A DNA stretch of 41,769 bases from Methanosarcinales archaeon (GCA_030600695.1 JAUVLO010000002.1:1-41769); one strand, 5' to 3'; positions 1 through 9,935 are shown, counted from the stretch's first letter. The notes: generated by a model not told the origin, from the letters alone. Program-made: numbers and translations.

Positions 1-194
1 AGTTTAATGAAGAGCAGATGAACTGGCTGAGGATGATGAAAGAACATATTGCAACAAGTTTTCACATTGAAGTGGAAGATCTGGACTACACGCCGTTTGA
101 TGCAATCGGAGGACGTGGTAAGATGTTTCAGCTCTTTGGGACTGGAATGAATGCGGTTATTAGTGAAATGAATGCAGCATTGGCGGCGGCGTAA
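1..194 (+). CDS. hsdR: Type I restriction endonuclease R subunit, C-terminal end (truncated by window start)
   Basis: Open frame from nt 3: FNEEQMNWLRMMKEHIATSFHIEVEDLDYTPFDAIGGRGKMFQLFGTGMNAVISEMNAALAAA*; typical HsdR C-terminus, followed immediately by hsdS. Confidence 0.8.
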   Translation, partial: FNEEQMNWLRMMKEHIATSFHIEVEDLDYTPFDAIGGRGKMFQLFGTGMNAVISEMNAALAAA

Positions 195-195
195 G

Positions 196-1716
196 ATGGC
201 TTTAGGATTAACCCCACAACAAATAATTGATAAAGATGTACATCCTTTGTTAAGGATTAGTGAAAATTGGACACGAGTAGACCTAAATCTTGTAGCTAAT
301 ATTCAAAACGGATATGCTTTTCCTTCAAAAGAATTCTCTAAGGACAGCGGATTGCCCTTGATAAGAATTAGAGATATTTTAAAACATGAAACTGAAGACT
401 TTTATACTGGAAACTATCCAGTAGAATTTCTTGTAGACAAAGGTGATATTCTAATTGGTATGGATGGAGATTTTAATGCATCTGTATGGAAAGGGCCAAG
501 GGGGTTATTAAATCAACGAGTTTGCAGAGTACTACCAACCAGTAATAATTATTTTGATACATTTTTAATTATATGTTTACAGCCGTATTTAGATGCAATA
601 AACAGTGAAACATCTGCCGTAACGGTCAAGCACTTATCATCAAAGACAATCCAACAAATTCCAATACCACTTCCTCCTCTTCCCGAACAACGAGTTATAG
701 TCTCCAAAATCGAACAGCTTTTCAGTGATCTGGACAACGGCATAGATAACTTCAAAAAAGCGCAGGAGCAGCTTAAGCGCTACCGCCAGTCAGTCCTCAA
801 AGCCGCCTGTGAGGGAAAACTCGTACCCACCGAGGCTGAACTTGCGCACAGCGAGGGGCGCGACTACGAGCCTGCGGATGTGTTGCTGGCGCGGATAGTG
901 GAGGAGCGGCGCGAGAAGTGGAACGGCAAAGGTAAATACAAAGAGCCTGCAACGCTGGATACGAGTGGGTTGCCAGAAGGCTGGATGTGGACTATCAGTG
1001 ATGCTATTTTCTGGTTTGTAACGAGTGGATCTCGAGGTTGGGCAAAATATTACTCAGAGACTGGTCCAATATTTTTACGTGTTGGTAATTTAAATCACGA
1101 ATCAATTAGCTTGGATTTAAATTATATTCAGAGAGTGCAGCCACCCGTAGGAACTGAAGGCACAAGAACCCAGATTATCGCAGGAGATATTTTAATTTCT
1201 ATTACTGCTGATGTTGGTATGGTTGCTCTTGTGCCTGATGATATGGAAGAAGCATATATCAACCAGCATGTGAGTCTTGCGAGACCAGTTTTAGCAATTA
1301 ATCCACATTATCTCGCATGGTTTTTAGCAAGTCAAGTGGGAGGGCAGAAGCAATTTGTACAGTTGCAACGAGGTGCAACTAAAAAGGGTTTGGGATTAGA
1401 TGACATTCGTTCAATTAACATCCCCCTCCCCCCTCTCGCCGAACAGCACCGCATCGTTTTCGAAATCGAAACCCGCATCTCAATCTGTGACAAAATGGAA
1501 GCAACCATAGCAGAATCCCTGCAAAAAGCAGAATCCCTGCGCCAGAGCATTCTGAAAAAAGCCTTTGAGGGTAAACTGCTAAACGAAATAGAGCTGGAAG
1601 AAGCCCGTAATGCTCCAGACTGGGAACCTGCTGAGAAACTGGTGGAGAGGATACGCCAAGAAAAGCAGATAAAGGAAAACAACAATAAACCAACAAGGAG
1701 AAAAACTCATGGATAA
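196..1716 (+). CDS. hsdS: Type I restriction-modification specificity subunit S
   Basis: Two target-recognition domains, each ending in PLPPLPEQRVIV / PLPPLAEQHRIV plus coiled-coil; the ORF opens at 172 but the ATG at 196 follows the hsdR stop. Confidence 0.93.
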   Translation: MALGLTPQQIIDKDVHPLLRISENWTRVDLNLVANIQNGYAFPSKEFSKDSGLPLIRIRDILKHETEDFYTGNYPVEFLVDKGDILIGMDGDFNASVWKGPRGLLNQRVCRVLPTSNNYFDTFLIICLQPYLDAINSETSAVTVKHLSSKTIQQIPIPLPPLPEQRVIVSKIEQLFSDLDNGIDNFKKAQEQLKRYRQSVLKAACEGKLVPTEAELAHSEGRDYEPADVLLARIVEERREKWNGKGKYKEPATLDTSGLPEGWMWTISDAIFWFVTSGSRGWAKYYSETGPIFLRVGNLNHESISLDLNYIQRVQPPVGTEGTRTQIIAGDILISITADVGMVALVPDDMEEAYINQHVSLARPVLAINPHYLAWFLASQVGGQKQFVQLQRGATKKGLGLDDIRSINIPLPPLAEQHRIVFEIETRISICDKMEATIAESLQKAESLRQSILKKAFEGKLLNEIELEEARNAPDWEPAEKLVERIRQEKQIKENNNKPTRRKTHG

Positions 1717-2080
1717 AGATGAGTGGTTTAATCAAGCTGATTATGACATGGATACTGCGGAATTCATGTTCAGCGGAGAGAGGTATTTTTATTCCGTATT
1801 CATGTGTCATTTATCCATAGAAAAGGCTCTCAAAGGACTATATATTCGGAAATTCAAGGATGCTCCACCTAAAACCCACAATCTATTATATCTACTTGAA
1901 TTTATTGATCCTGGCCTTCCGGAAGATATGTATGATTTTGTTTTCACCCTGAACAGAGTAAGTGTCCTGACTCGATATCCAGATAACCTTCAGAAAATGC
2001 TGAAAGATTATAACAAAGAAAAAACAAATGAAATACTTGGGAAAAGCAAGGAGTTATTAAGATGGTTAAAAGAAAAGTAA
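1709..2080 (+). CDS. HEPN domain protein (putative toxin of HEPN/MNT pair)
   Basis: HEPN-like sequence (CHLSIEKALKGLYIRKFKDAPPKTHNLLYLLEF ... RVSVLTRYPDN); overlaps the MNT ORF. Confidence 0.85.
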   Translation: MDKDEWFNQADYDMDTAEFMFSGERYFYSVFMCHLSIEKALKGLYIRKFKDAPPKTHNLLYLLEFIDPGLPEDMYDFVFTLNRVSVLTRYPDNLQKMLKDYNKEKTNEILGKSKELLRWLKEK

Positions 2081-2394
2081 CTGATGCTGTCAGGTTCTTT
2101 GAAAAATGCCTGAAAGAAAAAGGATTGAAAATCTCAAAGATAATTTTATTTGGATCACAGGCCAAAGGAACAAGCACAGAGGAAAGCGATGTTGATATTC
2201 TAATTATATCAGAAGATTTTCGCGGCAAAGACATTTTTGAAAGGGCAAGATTAACTAAATACGCTGAAATAATGACTCTTAAGAATTTCATGATGCCTCT
2301 TGATATTGTTACCCTGACTTCAGAAGAGTTTGAACATGGAACTTCCCTCGTTGTTGAATATGCCAAAAGTGGGAAAGTAATGTATGCCGCATAA
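2062..2394 (+). CDS. MNT-type nucleotidyltransferase (putative antitoxin of HEPN/MNT pair)
   Basis: GSX10DXD motif: GSQAKGTSTEESDVDIL. Confidence 0.88.
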   Translation: MVKRKVTDAVRFFEKCLKEKGLKISKIILFGSQAKGTSTEESDVDILIISEDFRGKDIFERARLTKYAEIMTLKNFMMPLDIVTLTSEEFEHGTSLVVEYAKSGKVMYAA

Positions 2395-2456
2395 TCACTA
2401 TTTTCCGTCGCCGAGCAATGCTGCATCAAAAAGAACATGAAAAAAATGGATAAATA

Positions 2457-3944
2457 ATGACCAACACAGGAGCCATAGTATCAAAAGTATGGAGTTTCGC
2501 AGACGTACTCCGGGATGATGGTGTCGGCTACGGCGACTATCTGGAACAGTTGACATATCTGCTTTTTCTAAAGATGGCAGATGAATATTCAAGACCACCG
2601 TATGACCGTAAACTCCCGATTCCGGAAAAATATAACTGGGAAAGCCTGGTATCGAAAAAAGGCGCCGAACTGGAATCCCATTATACAGAACTGCTCCGTG
2701 AATTAAGTCAAGCCAGGGGCATCCTTGGACAGATATTTACAAAATCACAGAACAAGATACAGGATCCTGCCAAGCTCTATCGCATCATAGGCATGATCAA
2801 TAAAGAAAACTGGAGCATGATGGGTGCTGACCTTAAAGGGAAAATCTATGAAGGTCTGCTGGAAAAAAATGCAGAGGACGTGAAATCCGGGGCAGGTCAG
2901 TATTTCACTCCTCGTGTGCTAATCATGGCAATGGTTGAGTGCATTCATCCAGAACCTGAAAAAACAATCTGTGATCCTGCATGTGGAACAGGGGGCTTCT
3001 TCCTTGCATCGTATGATTTTATCAGCAACCCAGAAAATTACCGTTTGGATAAAGAGCAGAAAGAATTTCTCAAAGACAGAACCTTTTCAGGAAATGAGAT
3101 TGTTGCAAGCGCAAGAAGAATGTGCCTCATGAATATGTTCCTTCATAATATCGGCGAGATTGACGGTGAATCTTCCATATCATCAGTGGATTCATTAATA
3201 TCCGATCCGGGCGAGCGTTATGATTACGTGCTGACTAATCCTCCTTTTGGTAAAAAAAGCAGCATGACCTTTACCAATGAAGAAGGGAAACAGGAAAAGG
3301 AAGACCTTGTTTGTAATCGTCAGGATTTCTGGGCAACTACTTCCAATAAGCAGTTGAACTTTTTGCAGCATATCAATACTCTCCTGAAATCAGACGGATG
3401 CGCCGCAGTTGTCCTGCCTGATAATGTACTGTTTGAAGGAGGTGCCGGGGAGACAGTCCGTAAAAACATACTTGAAACAACAGATCTGCATACAATTTTA
3501 CGGCTTCCAACAGGTATTTTTTACAAGCAGGGTGTAAAAGCAAATGTTCTGTTCTTTGACAATAAGCCAGCAAGTAAAGACCCCTGGACAAAAGAGGTAT
3601 GGATTTATGATTTCCGTACCAATGTTCATTTCACATTGAAAAAAAATCCGATGAAATTTGAAGATCTACAGGATTTTATTAGCTGTTACAATCCTGAAAA
3701 TAGGCATGAGAGAAAGGAAACATGGTCTGAAGATAATCCTAATGGACGCTGGAGAAAATTCTCTTATGATGATATAGCATCACGAGATAAAACAAATCTT
3801 GACATTTTTTGGGTAAAAGATGAAAGCCTGGCTGATCTGGATAACCTGCCGGATCCAGATATACTGGCAAACGAGATAATTGAAAATGTGGAGGCTGGAC
3901 TTGAAAGTTTTAGGGAAATAGTTGAAACGATAAATGGTGGATAA
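2457..3944 (+). CDS. hsdM: Type I restriction-modification DNA methyltransferase subunit M
   Basis: GQYFTPRVLI, DPACGTGGFFL and NPPFG methyltransferase motifs. Confidence 0.96.
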   Translation: MTNTGAIVSKVWSFADVLRDDGVGYGDYLEQLTYLLFLKMADEYSRPPYDRKLPIPEKYNWESLVSKKGAELESHYTELLRELSQARGILGQIFTKSQNKIQDPAKLYRIIGMINKENWSMMGADLKGKIYEGLLEKNAEDVKSGAGQYFTPRVLIMAMVECIHPEPEKTICDPACGTGGFFLASYDFISNPENYRLDKEQKEFLKDRTFSGNEIVASARRMCLMNMFLHNIGEIDGESSISSVDSLISDPGERYDYVLTNPPFGKKSSMTFTNEEGKQEKEDLVCNRQDFWATTSNKQLNFLQHINTLLKSDGCAAVVLPDNVLFEGGAGETVRKNILETTDLHTILRLPTGIFYKQGVKANVLFFDNKPASKDPWTKEVWIYDFRTNVHFTLKKNPMKFEDLQDFISCYNPENRHERKETWSEDNPNGRWRKFSYDDIASRDKTNLDIFWVKDESLADLDNLPDPDILANEIIENVEAGLESFREIVETINGG

Positions 3945-4016
3945 TCTAATTGGTAGCAGTCACAATATACTCCATACAATATACCGCAACTACATATAGC
4001 AATTCCATTTTTCCAT

Positions 4017-4147
4017 TCAAAGGAACCTAATCCCCTCAGGCAGTTCCCCAAAAATCTCCCTAAACGCTTCAGGCTATTTATCCGGATCCTGCCCATTCTG
4101 CGCATAAAAAGCACTCGCCCAGCGTTCAAGCCCTATCCCGCTACAGC
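4017..4147 (-). pseudogene. 3' fragment resembling the C-terminus of type-2 (methanogen-type) seryl-tRNA synthetase, decayed copy 1
   Basis: Minus-strand translation [42 protein letters not shown]; internal TAG at the position where copy 2 has Trp; no start. Confidence 0.6.
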
Positions 4148-4159
4148 ACAGTTTCTGAA

Positions 4160-4390
4160 TTAAAGTTCTTCCCATTCTTCCAGGGAAATTTTTCTTCCGA
4201 TGAGTTTCTCCAATTGTTTGATCATCATTTTAAGCTGCGGGACTGAATACTCATCATTGCTGGGAATTGTTAAAACTTTGGTGCCATATCGCATATAGAA
4301 ATGTCGTCCACCTGGTTCAGGCGCATTGAAACCCAGTTTTACCAGTTTTTTGATAAAAACTCTGCGTTTACATGGTTTCCATTTAGGCAT
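4160..4390 (-). CDS. hicA: HicA family toxin
   Basis: MPKWKPCKRRVFIKKLVKLGFNAPEPGGRHFYMRYGTKVLTIPSNDEYSVPQLKMMIKQL, HicA-like; ORF extends to 4426, ATG at 4390 preferred. Confidence 0.85.
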   Translation of the reverse strand: MPKWKPCKRRVFIKKLVKLGFNAPEPGGRHFYMRYGTKVLTIPSNDEYSVPQLKMMIKQLEKLIGRKISLEEWEEL

Positions 4391-4658
4391 GAGCCCCAGC
4401 CTCAATGCCATGTGGGATACCTGCATTGATATCCAGATGATCTATCACAGGCAAAGTATCGCCATGCCGTATTTTTACTATGAGCCAACCTTCAAGGACT
4501 GATTCAAGTTCTTTCTGACATTCAAAAAGCGTCTTACCAAAAGCGAGAACACCCGGACATTTCGGTATTATACCGGAAAAGGTACAATCTTCAAGCTTAT
4601 CGTATTCAGCTTTGCTCAACGCTTTGTTAATATAATCTATTAGCATCAGGATCACCAA
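4383..4658 (-). CDS. hicB: HicB family antitoxin
   Basis: SGIIPKCPGVLAFGKTLFECQKELESVLEGWLIVKIRHGDTLPVI; overlaps hicA by a few nt. Confidence 0.85.
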   Translation of the reverse strand: MVILMLIDYINKALSKAEYDKLEDCTFSGIIPKCPGVLAFGKTLFECQKELESVLEGWLIVKIRHGDTLPVIDHLDINAGIPHGIEAGAHA

Positions 4659-4774
4659 TTTTGCATTCTGTATGTTAACTTATATACTTTTTTATACATA
4701 GCAGTATCTTATTATAAAACAGGTGACAGGATGAGTATAGTGGTAAAGGAAATATTAAATGAAATATTGTGATT

Positions 4775-4859
4775 GAACACGGATTGAACGGATGACGCGG
4801 ATGCGCACGGATAAAAAAGAAATCTGTGAAAATCCGTCTAATCAGTGTTATCCGTGTTC
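4775..4859. repeat. Palindromic REP/MITE-like element with 10-bp perfect terminal inverted repeat
   Basis: GAACACGGAT (4775-4784) / ATCCGTGTTC (4850-4859), with internal acggat/atccgt motifs. Confidence 0.7.
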
Positions 4860-4981
4860 GATTTAGATCAATTGTAAAACCACAAAAAGGCATAATTTTT
4901 TGGAAAACGATGCACATTTAGCCAATTAATCTCCTTAACCGATTACGTATGCAATTGCTTATTACAATTATATTTTCCCAT

Positions 4982-5134
4982 TCAAAGGAACCTAATCCCC
5001 TCAGGCAGTTCCCCCACAATCTCCCGAAACGCCTCAGGCCACCCATCAGTATCCAGCCCCTTCTGAGCATAAAAAGCAATCGCCCACCGCTCAAGCCCGA
5101 TCCCCCAGGCACCCCGCCCACAACCCCACACCTA
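4982..5134 (-). pseudogene. 3' fragment resembling the C-terminus of type-2 seryl-tRNA synthetase, copy 2
   Basis: Minus-strand translation [49 protein letters not shown]; no complete gene upstream. Confidence 0.6.
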
Positions 5135-5229
5135 TCCCAACAGCCACATCAACATTTTCTCACACATCCAGATAACACCTTCACCTTAATATCTTCAACA
5201 TTAAATACTAACAAAGAAATGTACCACCT

Positions 5230-6231
5230 ATGAACACACCTGCCATTGAGACATTCAACCTGACCCGCAGATTTGGTGACATAGTGGCAGTAGACAACAT
5301 CAATATCCAGGTAAACAACGGAGAACTATTCGGCCTGTTAGGACCAAACGGAGCAGGCAAGACCACACTCATCAACATGCTATCCACCATGGTAACACCA
5401 AGCAATGGCAGTGCAAAAGTATGGGGTGCCGACATCACCAAAAACTCCTCACTGGTCAGGAAAAATATCGGCATGGTATTCCAGGGTACCACCCTTGACG
5501 ACAAGCTCACAGGCAAGGAAAACCTGGACCTCCACGGGCGGCTGTACGGCCTGCCAAAACAACTGCGAAAACAAAGAATCGCAGACGTACTTGAACTGGT
5601 CGAACTGGACGACAAAGCCGATGTGATCGTCAAAACATACAGCGGTGGGATGATGAGACGCCTCGAAATTGCCAGGGGACTTATGCACCATCCAAAAGTA
5701 CTGTTCCTTGATGAGCCCACCCTCGGACTTGATCCACAGACCCGCAACCATATATGGGACTATATACGGCAACTGAACAAGGAAAAAAACGTCACCATCA
5801 TGCTGACAACACATTATATGGAAGAGGCCGACCACCTGTGCAACCGCATAGCCATAATCGACTTCGGCCAGGTAAAAGCCCTGGACACGCCAGAAAACCT
5901 GAAGAACGCACTGGGCGGGGATGTGATCATACTTAGCGTGGAAACCCGCAAGCTTGCTTCAAGACTGCTCGACCTCTACAACAGGAACGGTTCTGCCGGA
6001 AGCGTCCAGCAAAAGGACAGCAGCATCTATATCACTATCAAGGATGGGGCGGGCCAGATACCCCATGTCCTGAAGATCGCATCCGACGCCGGTATCAACG
6101 TCCTGTCCGTTGACCTGCACCGTCCCACACTGGACGACGTATTCCTATCCTATACAGGCAGGGCCATCAGGGAAGAAGAGACCAGCAGCGTTGACAGGAT
6201 AGCCCATAATCTCCAGGCAAGGAGACACTGA
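5230..6231 (+). CDS. ABC transporter ATP-binding protein (DrrA/daunorubicin-resistance-like)
   Basis: Walker A GPNGAGKTT, signature YSGGMMRRLEIARG, Walker B LFLDEPTLGLD. Confidence 0.95.
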   Translation: MNTPAIETFNLTRRFGDIVAVDNINIQVNNGELFGLLGPNGAGKTTLINMLSTMVTPSNGSAKVWGADITKNSSLVRKNIGMVFQGTTLDDKLTGKENLDLHGRLYGLPKQLRKQRIADVLELVELDDKADVIVKTYSGGMMRRLEIARGLMHHPKVLFLDEPTLGLDPQTRNHIWDYIRQLNKEKNVTIMLTTHYMEEADHLCNRIAIIDFGQVKALDTPENLKNALGGDVIILSVETRKLASRLLDLYNRNGSAGSVQQKDSSIYITIKDGAGQIPHVLKIASDAGINVLSVDLHRPTLDDVFLSYTGRAIREEETSSVDRIAHNLQARRH

Positions 6232-6232
6232 T

Positions 6233-7027
6233 ATGGCAAACCAGGTATCAAGTTTGTCTGAAAATATCGTCATTGCCCTGAACACAGTATATACCATGTG
6301 GCTCCGTGAAATGCTCAGGTTCAGGAGGTCAAAGAGCAGGATCATTGGCTCCCTGGCCACACCCCTGTTCTTCCTGGTAATCCTGGGCACAGCATTCAAT
6401 TCATCATTTGAGATGCGCGGCGGCGGACAGACTAATATCGATTTTTTAGCTCCCGGTATCATCGGTATGGCCATCCTGTTCTCATCCCTTATAGGAGGTG
6501 TCAGCATCATCTGGGACAGGGAATTCGGATTCCTGAAGGAAATACTCATTGCCCCGGTGCCCAGGTTCTTTGTAGCACTGGGAAAGGCACTCGGGGGTGT
6601 GACCACGGCTATGATCCAGGGCACATTGATCATGCTGATAGCTTTTGTCATCGGGGTAGAGTACCAGTCCTATATTGGGATGGCTGCCAGTGTGGGTGTG
6701 ATGCTTCTCATCGGACTGGGTTTTATCGGGCTGGGCATTGCCCTGGCCTCGCAGATCGAGAGCCATGAAGGGTTCCAGTTGATCATGACCTTTATCACCA
6801 TGCCTGTACTACTGCTAAGCGGTGCATTCTTCAGGATAGGTGACCTGCCTTCGTGGCTGAAGACGCTGGTCTACCTTGACCCGCTTACATACGGTATCAT
6901 GGCGCTGCGATATACCCTGATGGGTGAGACCGAGATCCCGATACACATATGCATTGCAGTTTTATTCTTATTTGCTGCTGCCACCATAGGTCTGGGTGGT
7001 TACATGTTCCAAAAGGCAAAGACCTGA
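6233..7027 (+). CDS. ABC-2 type transporter permease
   Basis: Hydrophobic multi-TM protein directly downstream of the ATPase; DrrB-like FLVILGTAFNSSF and FLAPGIIGMAILFSS. Confidence 0.93.
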   Translation: MANQVSSLSENIVIALNTVYTMWLREMLRFRRSKSRIIGSLATPLFFLVILGTAFNSSFEMRGGGQTNIDFLAPGIIGMAILFSSLIGGVSIIWDREFGFLKEILIAPVPRFFVALGKALGGVTTAMIQGTLIMLIAFVIGVEYQSYIGMAASVGVMLLIGLGFIGLGIALASQIESHEGFQLIMTFITMPVLLLSGAFFRIGDLPSWLKTLVYLDPLTYGIMALRYTLMGETEIPIHICIAVLFLFAAATIGLGGYMFQKAKT

Positions 7028-7039
7028 TAAATATCGTCC

Positions 7040-8446
7040 TTAGAAGTGGTTGAGGGTCAACTGGCGCCGCTTGCAATTCTCACCCGGTATCTCCACCGGA
7101 TACACCCCTGTCAGGCAGCCAAGGCACAGGTCGTCCTCGGGTATTCCAACAGCTTCCACCAGTCCTTCCACGCTCACATATCCCAGGCTGTCAGCATTGA
7201 TGACCGCTTCCACACCTGCCACGGTCTTGTGGGCCGCTACCAGTTCTTCCCTGGTTGCCATATCGATACCGAGATAACAGGGCGACACAATAGGCGGGCT
7301 GCCTATACGCATATGCACCTCCTCAGCACCTGCCTTGCGCACCATATCCACAATACGCCGGGAAGTTGTACCCCTGACAATGCTGTCATCCAGCAGGATA
7401 ACCTTCTTACCTTCAAGATTCTGCCTGATGGTATTGAGCTTCAGCCTGACCGCAGTCTCCCGCATTTTCTGGTCAGGCATGATAAAGGTCCTGCCAATAT
7501 ACCTGTTCTTCATCAGGCCTTCTATATAATCAATACCTGCTTTCTTACTGTACCCGATGGCGAAAGTTATACCGCTATCCGGGACAGGTGAAATAATATC
7601 GGCATCAATGCCATGTTCATCCAGCAGCCTCTCACCAATGCGTATCCTGGTCTGGTAGACAAGCTGCCCGTCAATAATAGAATCAGCGCGGGCAAAATAG
7701 ATATATTCGAACACACAATGGGCAGTGTTCTTTGCCCTGTACAACTGGTGGCTGGAATATCTGCCGTCCTTGAATATCAGGACCTCTCCGGGCCGTACAT
7801 CACGAATAAGCTTACCGCCGATGGTATCAATAGCAGCACTCTCGGATGTGACCACATATCCCCCATCCAATTCACCCAAACATAATGGTTTGAAACCAAG
7901 GGGGTCCCTTACGACCACTAACGTATCATCCACAAGGATGGTAAGGCTGTATGAACCCACCAGTCTCCTCATGACCTCCTCGACTGCACCCAGAATATCA
8001 CTTTTCAGAAGTTCCTTGACCAGCAGGCGGGCTATAACCTCGGTATCCGATGAAGTGAGGAATACCTGGCCTTCAGCCTCGAACTCTGCTATAAGGTCCG
8101 CACTATTGACCAGATTACCATTATGGGCTATGGCAATGGTCCGGTCCATGAAATTTACTATAAGGGGCTGGCTGTTCTCTATAGTGGAATCACCGGTTGT
8201 AGAATACCTTACATGCCCGATGCCCACAAAACCTTTCAGGTCGCTGAGGTTATATTTCTTAAAAACATCAGGCACAAGCCCCATACCTTTGAGGGTCCGG
8301 GCACTTTTGCCATCATGAACCGTAATACCTGTGGATTCCTGGCCCCTATGCTGCAGGGCATATAATGCATAATAAATCGGTAATGCAGCGTTATCCGATT
8401 CCCTGTCATTTAATGCGAGACCGACAATCCCGCAGGATTCACGCAA
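7040..8446 (-). CDS. purF: Amidophosphoribosyltransferase
   Basis: MRESCGIVGLAL N-terminus, LQHRGQESTGI, PRPP motif VILLDDSIVRGTTSRRIV. Confidence 0.96.
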   Translation of the reverse strand: MRESCGIVGLALNDRESDNAALPIYYALYALQHRGQESTGITVHDGKSARTLKGMGLVPDVFKKYNLSDLKGFVGIGHVRYSTTGDSTIENSQPLIVNFMDRTIAIAHNGNLVNSADLIAEFEAEGQVFLTSSDTEVIARLLVKELLKSDILGAVEEVMRRLVGSYSLTILVDDTLVVVRDPLGFKPLCLGELDGGYVVTSESAAIDTIGGKLIRDVRPGEVLIFKDGRYSSHQLYRAKNTAHCVFEYIYFARADSIIDGQLVYQTRIRIGERLLDEHGIDADIISPVPDSGITFAIGYSKKAGIDYIEGLMKNRYIGRTFIMPDQKMRETAVRLKLNTIRQNLEGKKVILLDDSIVRGTTSRRIVDMVRKAGAEEVHMRIGSPPIVSPCYLGIDMATREELVAAHKTVAGVEAVINADSLGYVSVEGLVEAVGIPEDDLCLGCLTGVYPVEIPGENCKRRQLTLNHF

Positions 8447-8499
8447 TAAGGTTCACCTGATTGTTTGGTTGTTAATAATTTAATTAAACAATGTAAAGG

Positions 8500-8679
8500 T
8501 CAGTCGCCATTTAATCCTGATTTTCTCTGCCATTTATAACTTCTCATACGAGTTGTCTTTTTGAATCCGCATGCAACACAGACCTTCTTATGAATATTCA
8601 ATGAAACTCTGCCGCAACGCCTGCACTTGATATGGAGGCGCTTCTGCCTCTTTCCCATTGATGGAGTACCTTTCGACAT
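8500..8679 (-). CDS. rpl37e: 50S ribosomal protein L37e
   Basis: Manual translation [59 protein letters not shown]; two CXXC motifs; absent from the supplied ORF track. Confidence 0.92.
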   Translation of the reverse strand: MSKGTPSMGKRQKRLHIKCRRCGRVSLNIHKKVCVACGFKKTTRMRSYKWQRKSGLNGD

Positions 8680-8819
8680 ATTATTCTACCTTTTATGATT
8701 ATAACTTTATGAATATAATTTTTAATTATGACTTTATGATAATTCCTGCTTGAGGGCAATTCCCTATGTGTTCAGAGTAAATATATATTGTGGATATATA
8801 TTGTGGAGATCACACCGGT

Positions 8820-9074
<255 letters not shown>

Positions 9075-9266
9075 TTATTTATCTATCCCGTGTTTTAATT
9101 GCGTATTTCTTTTACATATAAGTGACATATCATTTTTATTGGTATATCATTTTCATTGGTAAATGTGGATAATGTAACCATTTCCATATCCAATAGCATT
9201 GCAAAAGCTTAAATGCCAAACTATGAATAGTGCTTCAAAGTAGTTATATGCCTACTTAATATTATC

Positions 9267-9314
9267 GAGGATTTCTATCGAGGATTTTTATTTAAATCCT
9301 CTATCAAAATCCTC
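9267..9314. repeat. Compound palindrome of four GAGGATTT/AAATCCTC octamers
   Basis: GAGGATTT at 9267 and 9280; AAATCCTC at 9294 and 9307. Confidence 0.75.
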
Positions 9315-9339
9315 TATCGAATAATGAGGAATAAGATAC

Positions 9340-9822
9340 GTGAAAGCAAAACCCAGGCATCAACTCCGGAAAAGCCAGCAAAAAGAAATAATAGATACGA
9401 TCCGGAATATTCTTGAGGATGCCGACACTGTTATTGGAAAAAAGCGCATTGAGTTAGCCCAGGCAGAGGATTATAAACTGATACTTGTGGATGGAAAACC
9501 GCTCTTTTTTATTACAGATGGTAAGCCATTCTTTACTGTCCGGGGCGCATTGGAACTCCAACCTCAAAAAAGGCTGGTAATGGTAGATGCAGGTGCCGTT
9601 TCCTTTATTGCCAAAGGTGCTGATATCATGCGCCCGGGCATTGTTTCTGCCGACCCTGGTATTGAAGAAGGGGATCTGGTCATAATTGTAGAACAGGCAC
9701 ATGGTAAACCCCTGGCCATTGGCAGGGCGCTGGTGTCCGGTGAACAGATGACAGGGGATAGTGGAAAGGTTGTCAAGACAATACATTATGTGGGTGACAG
9801 GATATGGAATATCGAACTGTAA
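9340..9822 (+). CDS. PUA domain-containing RNA-binding protein
   Basis: GTG start; C-terminal half VMVDAGAVSFIAKGADIMRPGIVSADPGIEEGDLVIIVEQAHGKPLAIGRAL is PUA-like. Confidence 0.88.
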   Translation: MKAKPRHQLRKSQQKEIIDTIRNILEDADTVIGKKRIELAQAEDYKLILVDGKPLFFITDGKPFFTVRGALELQPQKRLVMVDAGAVSFIAKGADIMRPGIVSADPGIEEGDLVIIVEQAHGKPLAIGRALVSGEQMTGDSGKVVKTIHYVGDRIWNIEL

Positions 9823-9935
9823 CAGGGGAATCAACACAATGCTTGCAGTTGCAGGAAAACAAAAACATATATGTAATGGCAATCGTATAAGTTTATCAGG
9901 TTATCCTGTTTAGATTATTATAAGGGTGAATACTA

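Noticed and set aside
4017-4147. In-frame TAG in the synthetase-like fragment as a possible pyrrolysine codon
   Set aside because: The position corresponds to Trp (TGG) in the second copy, the fragment has no start and is flanked by degenerate sequence; ordinary pseudogene decay is simpler.
7046-7591. Long ORFs antisense to purF (7046-7591, 7725-8318)
   Set aside because: Shadow ORFs opposite a strongly conserved enzyme; no recognisable domains or initiation signals. Same reasoning applied to other antisense ORFs in the track.
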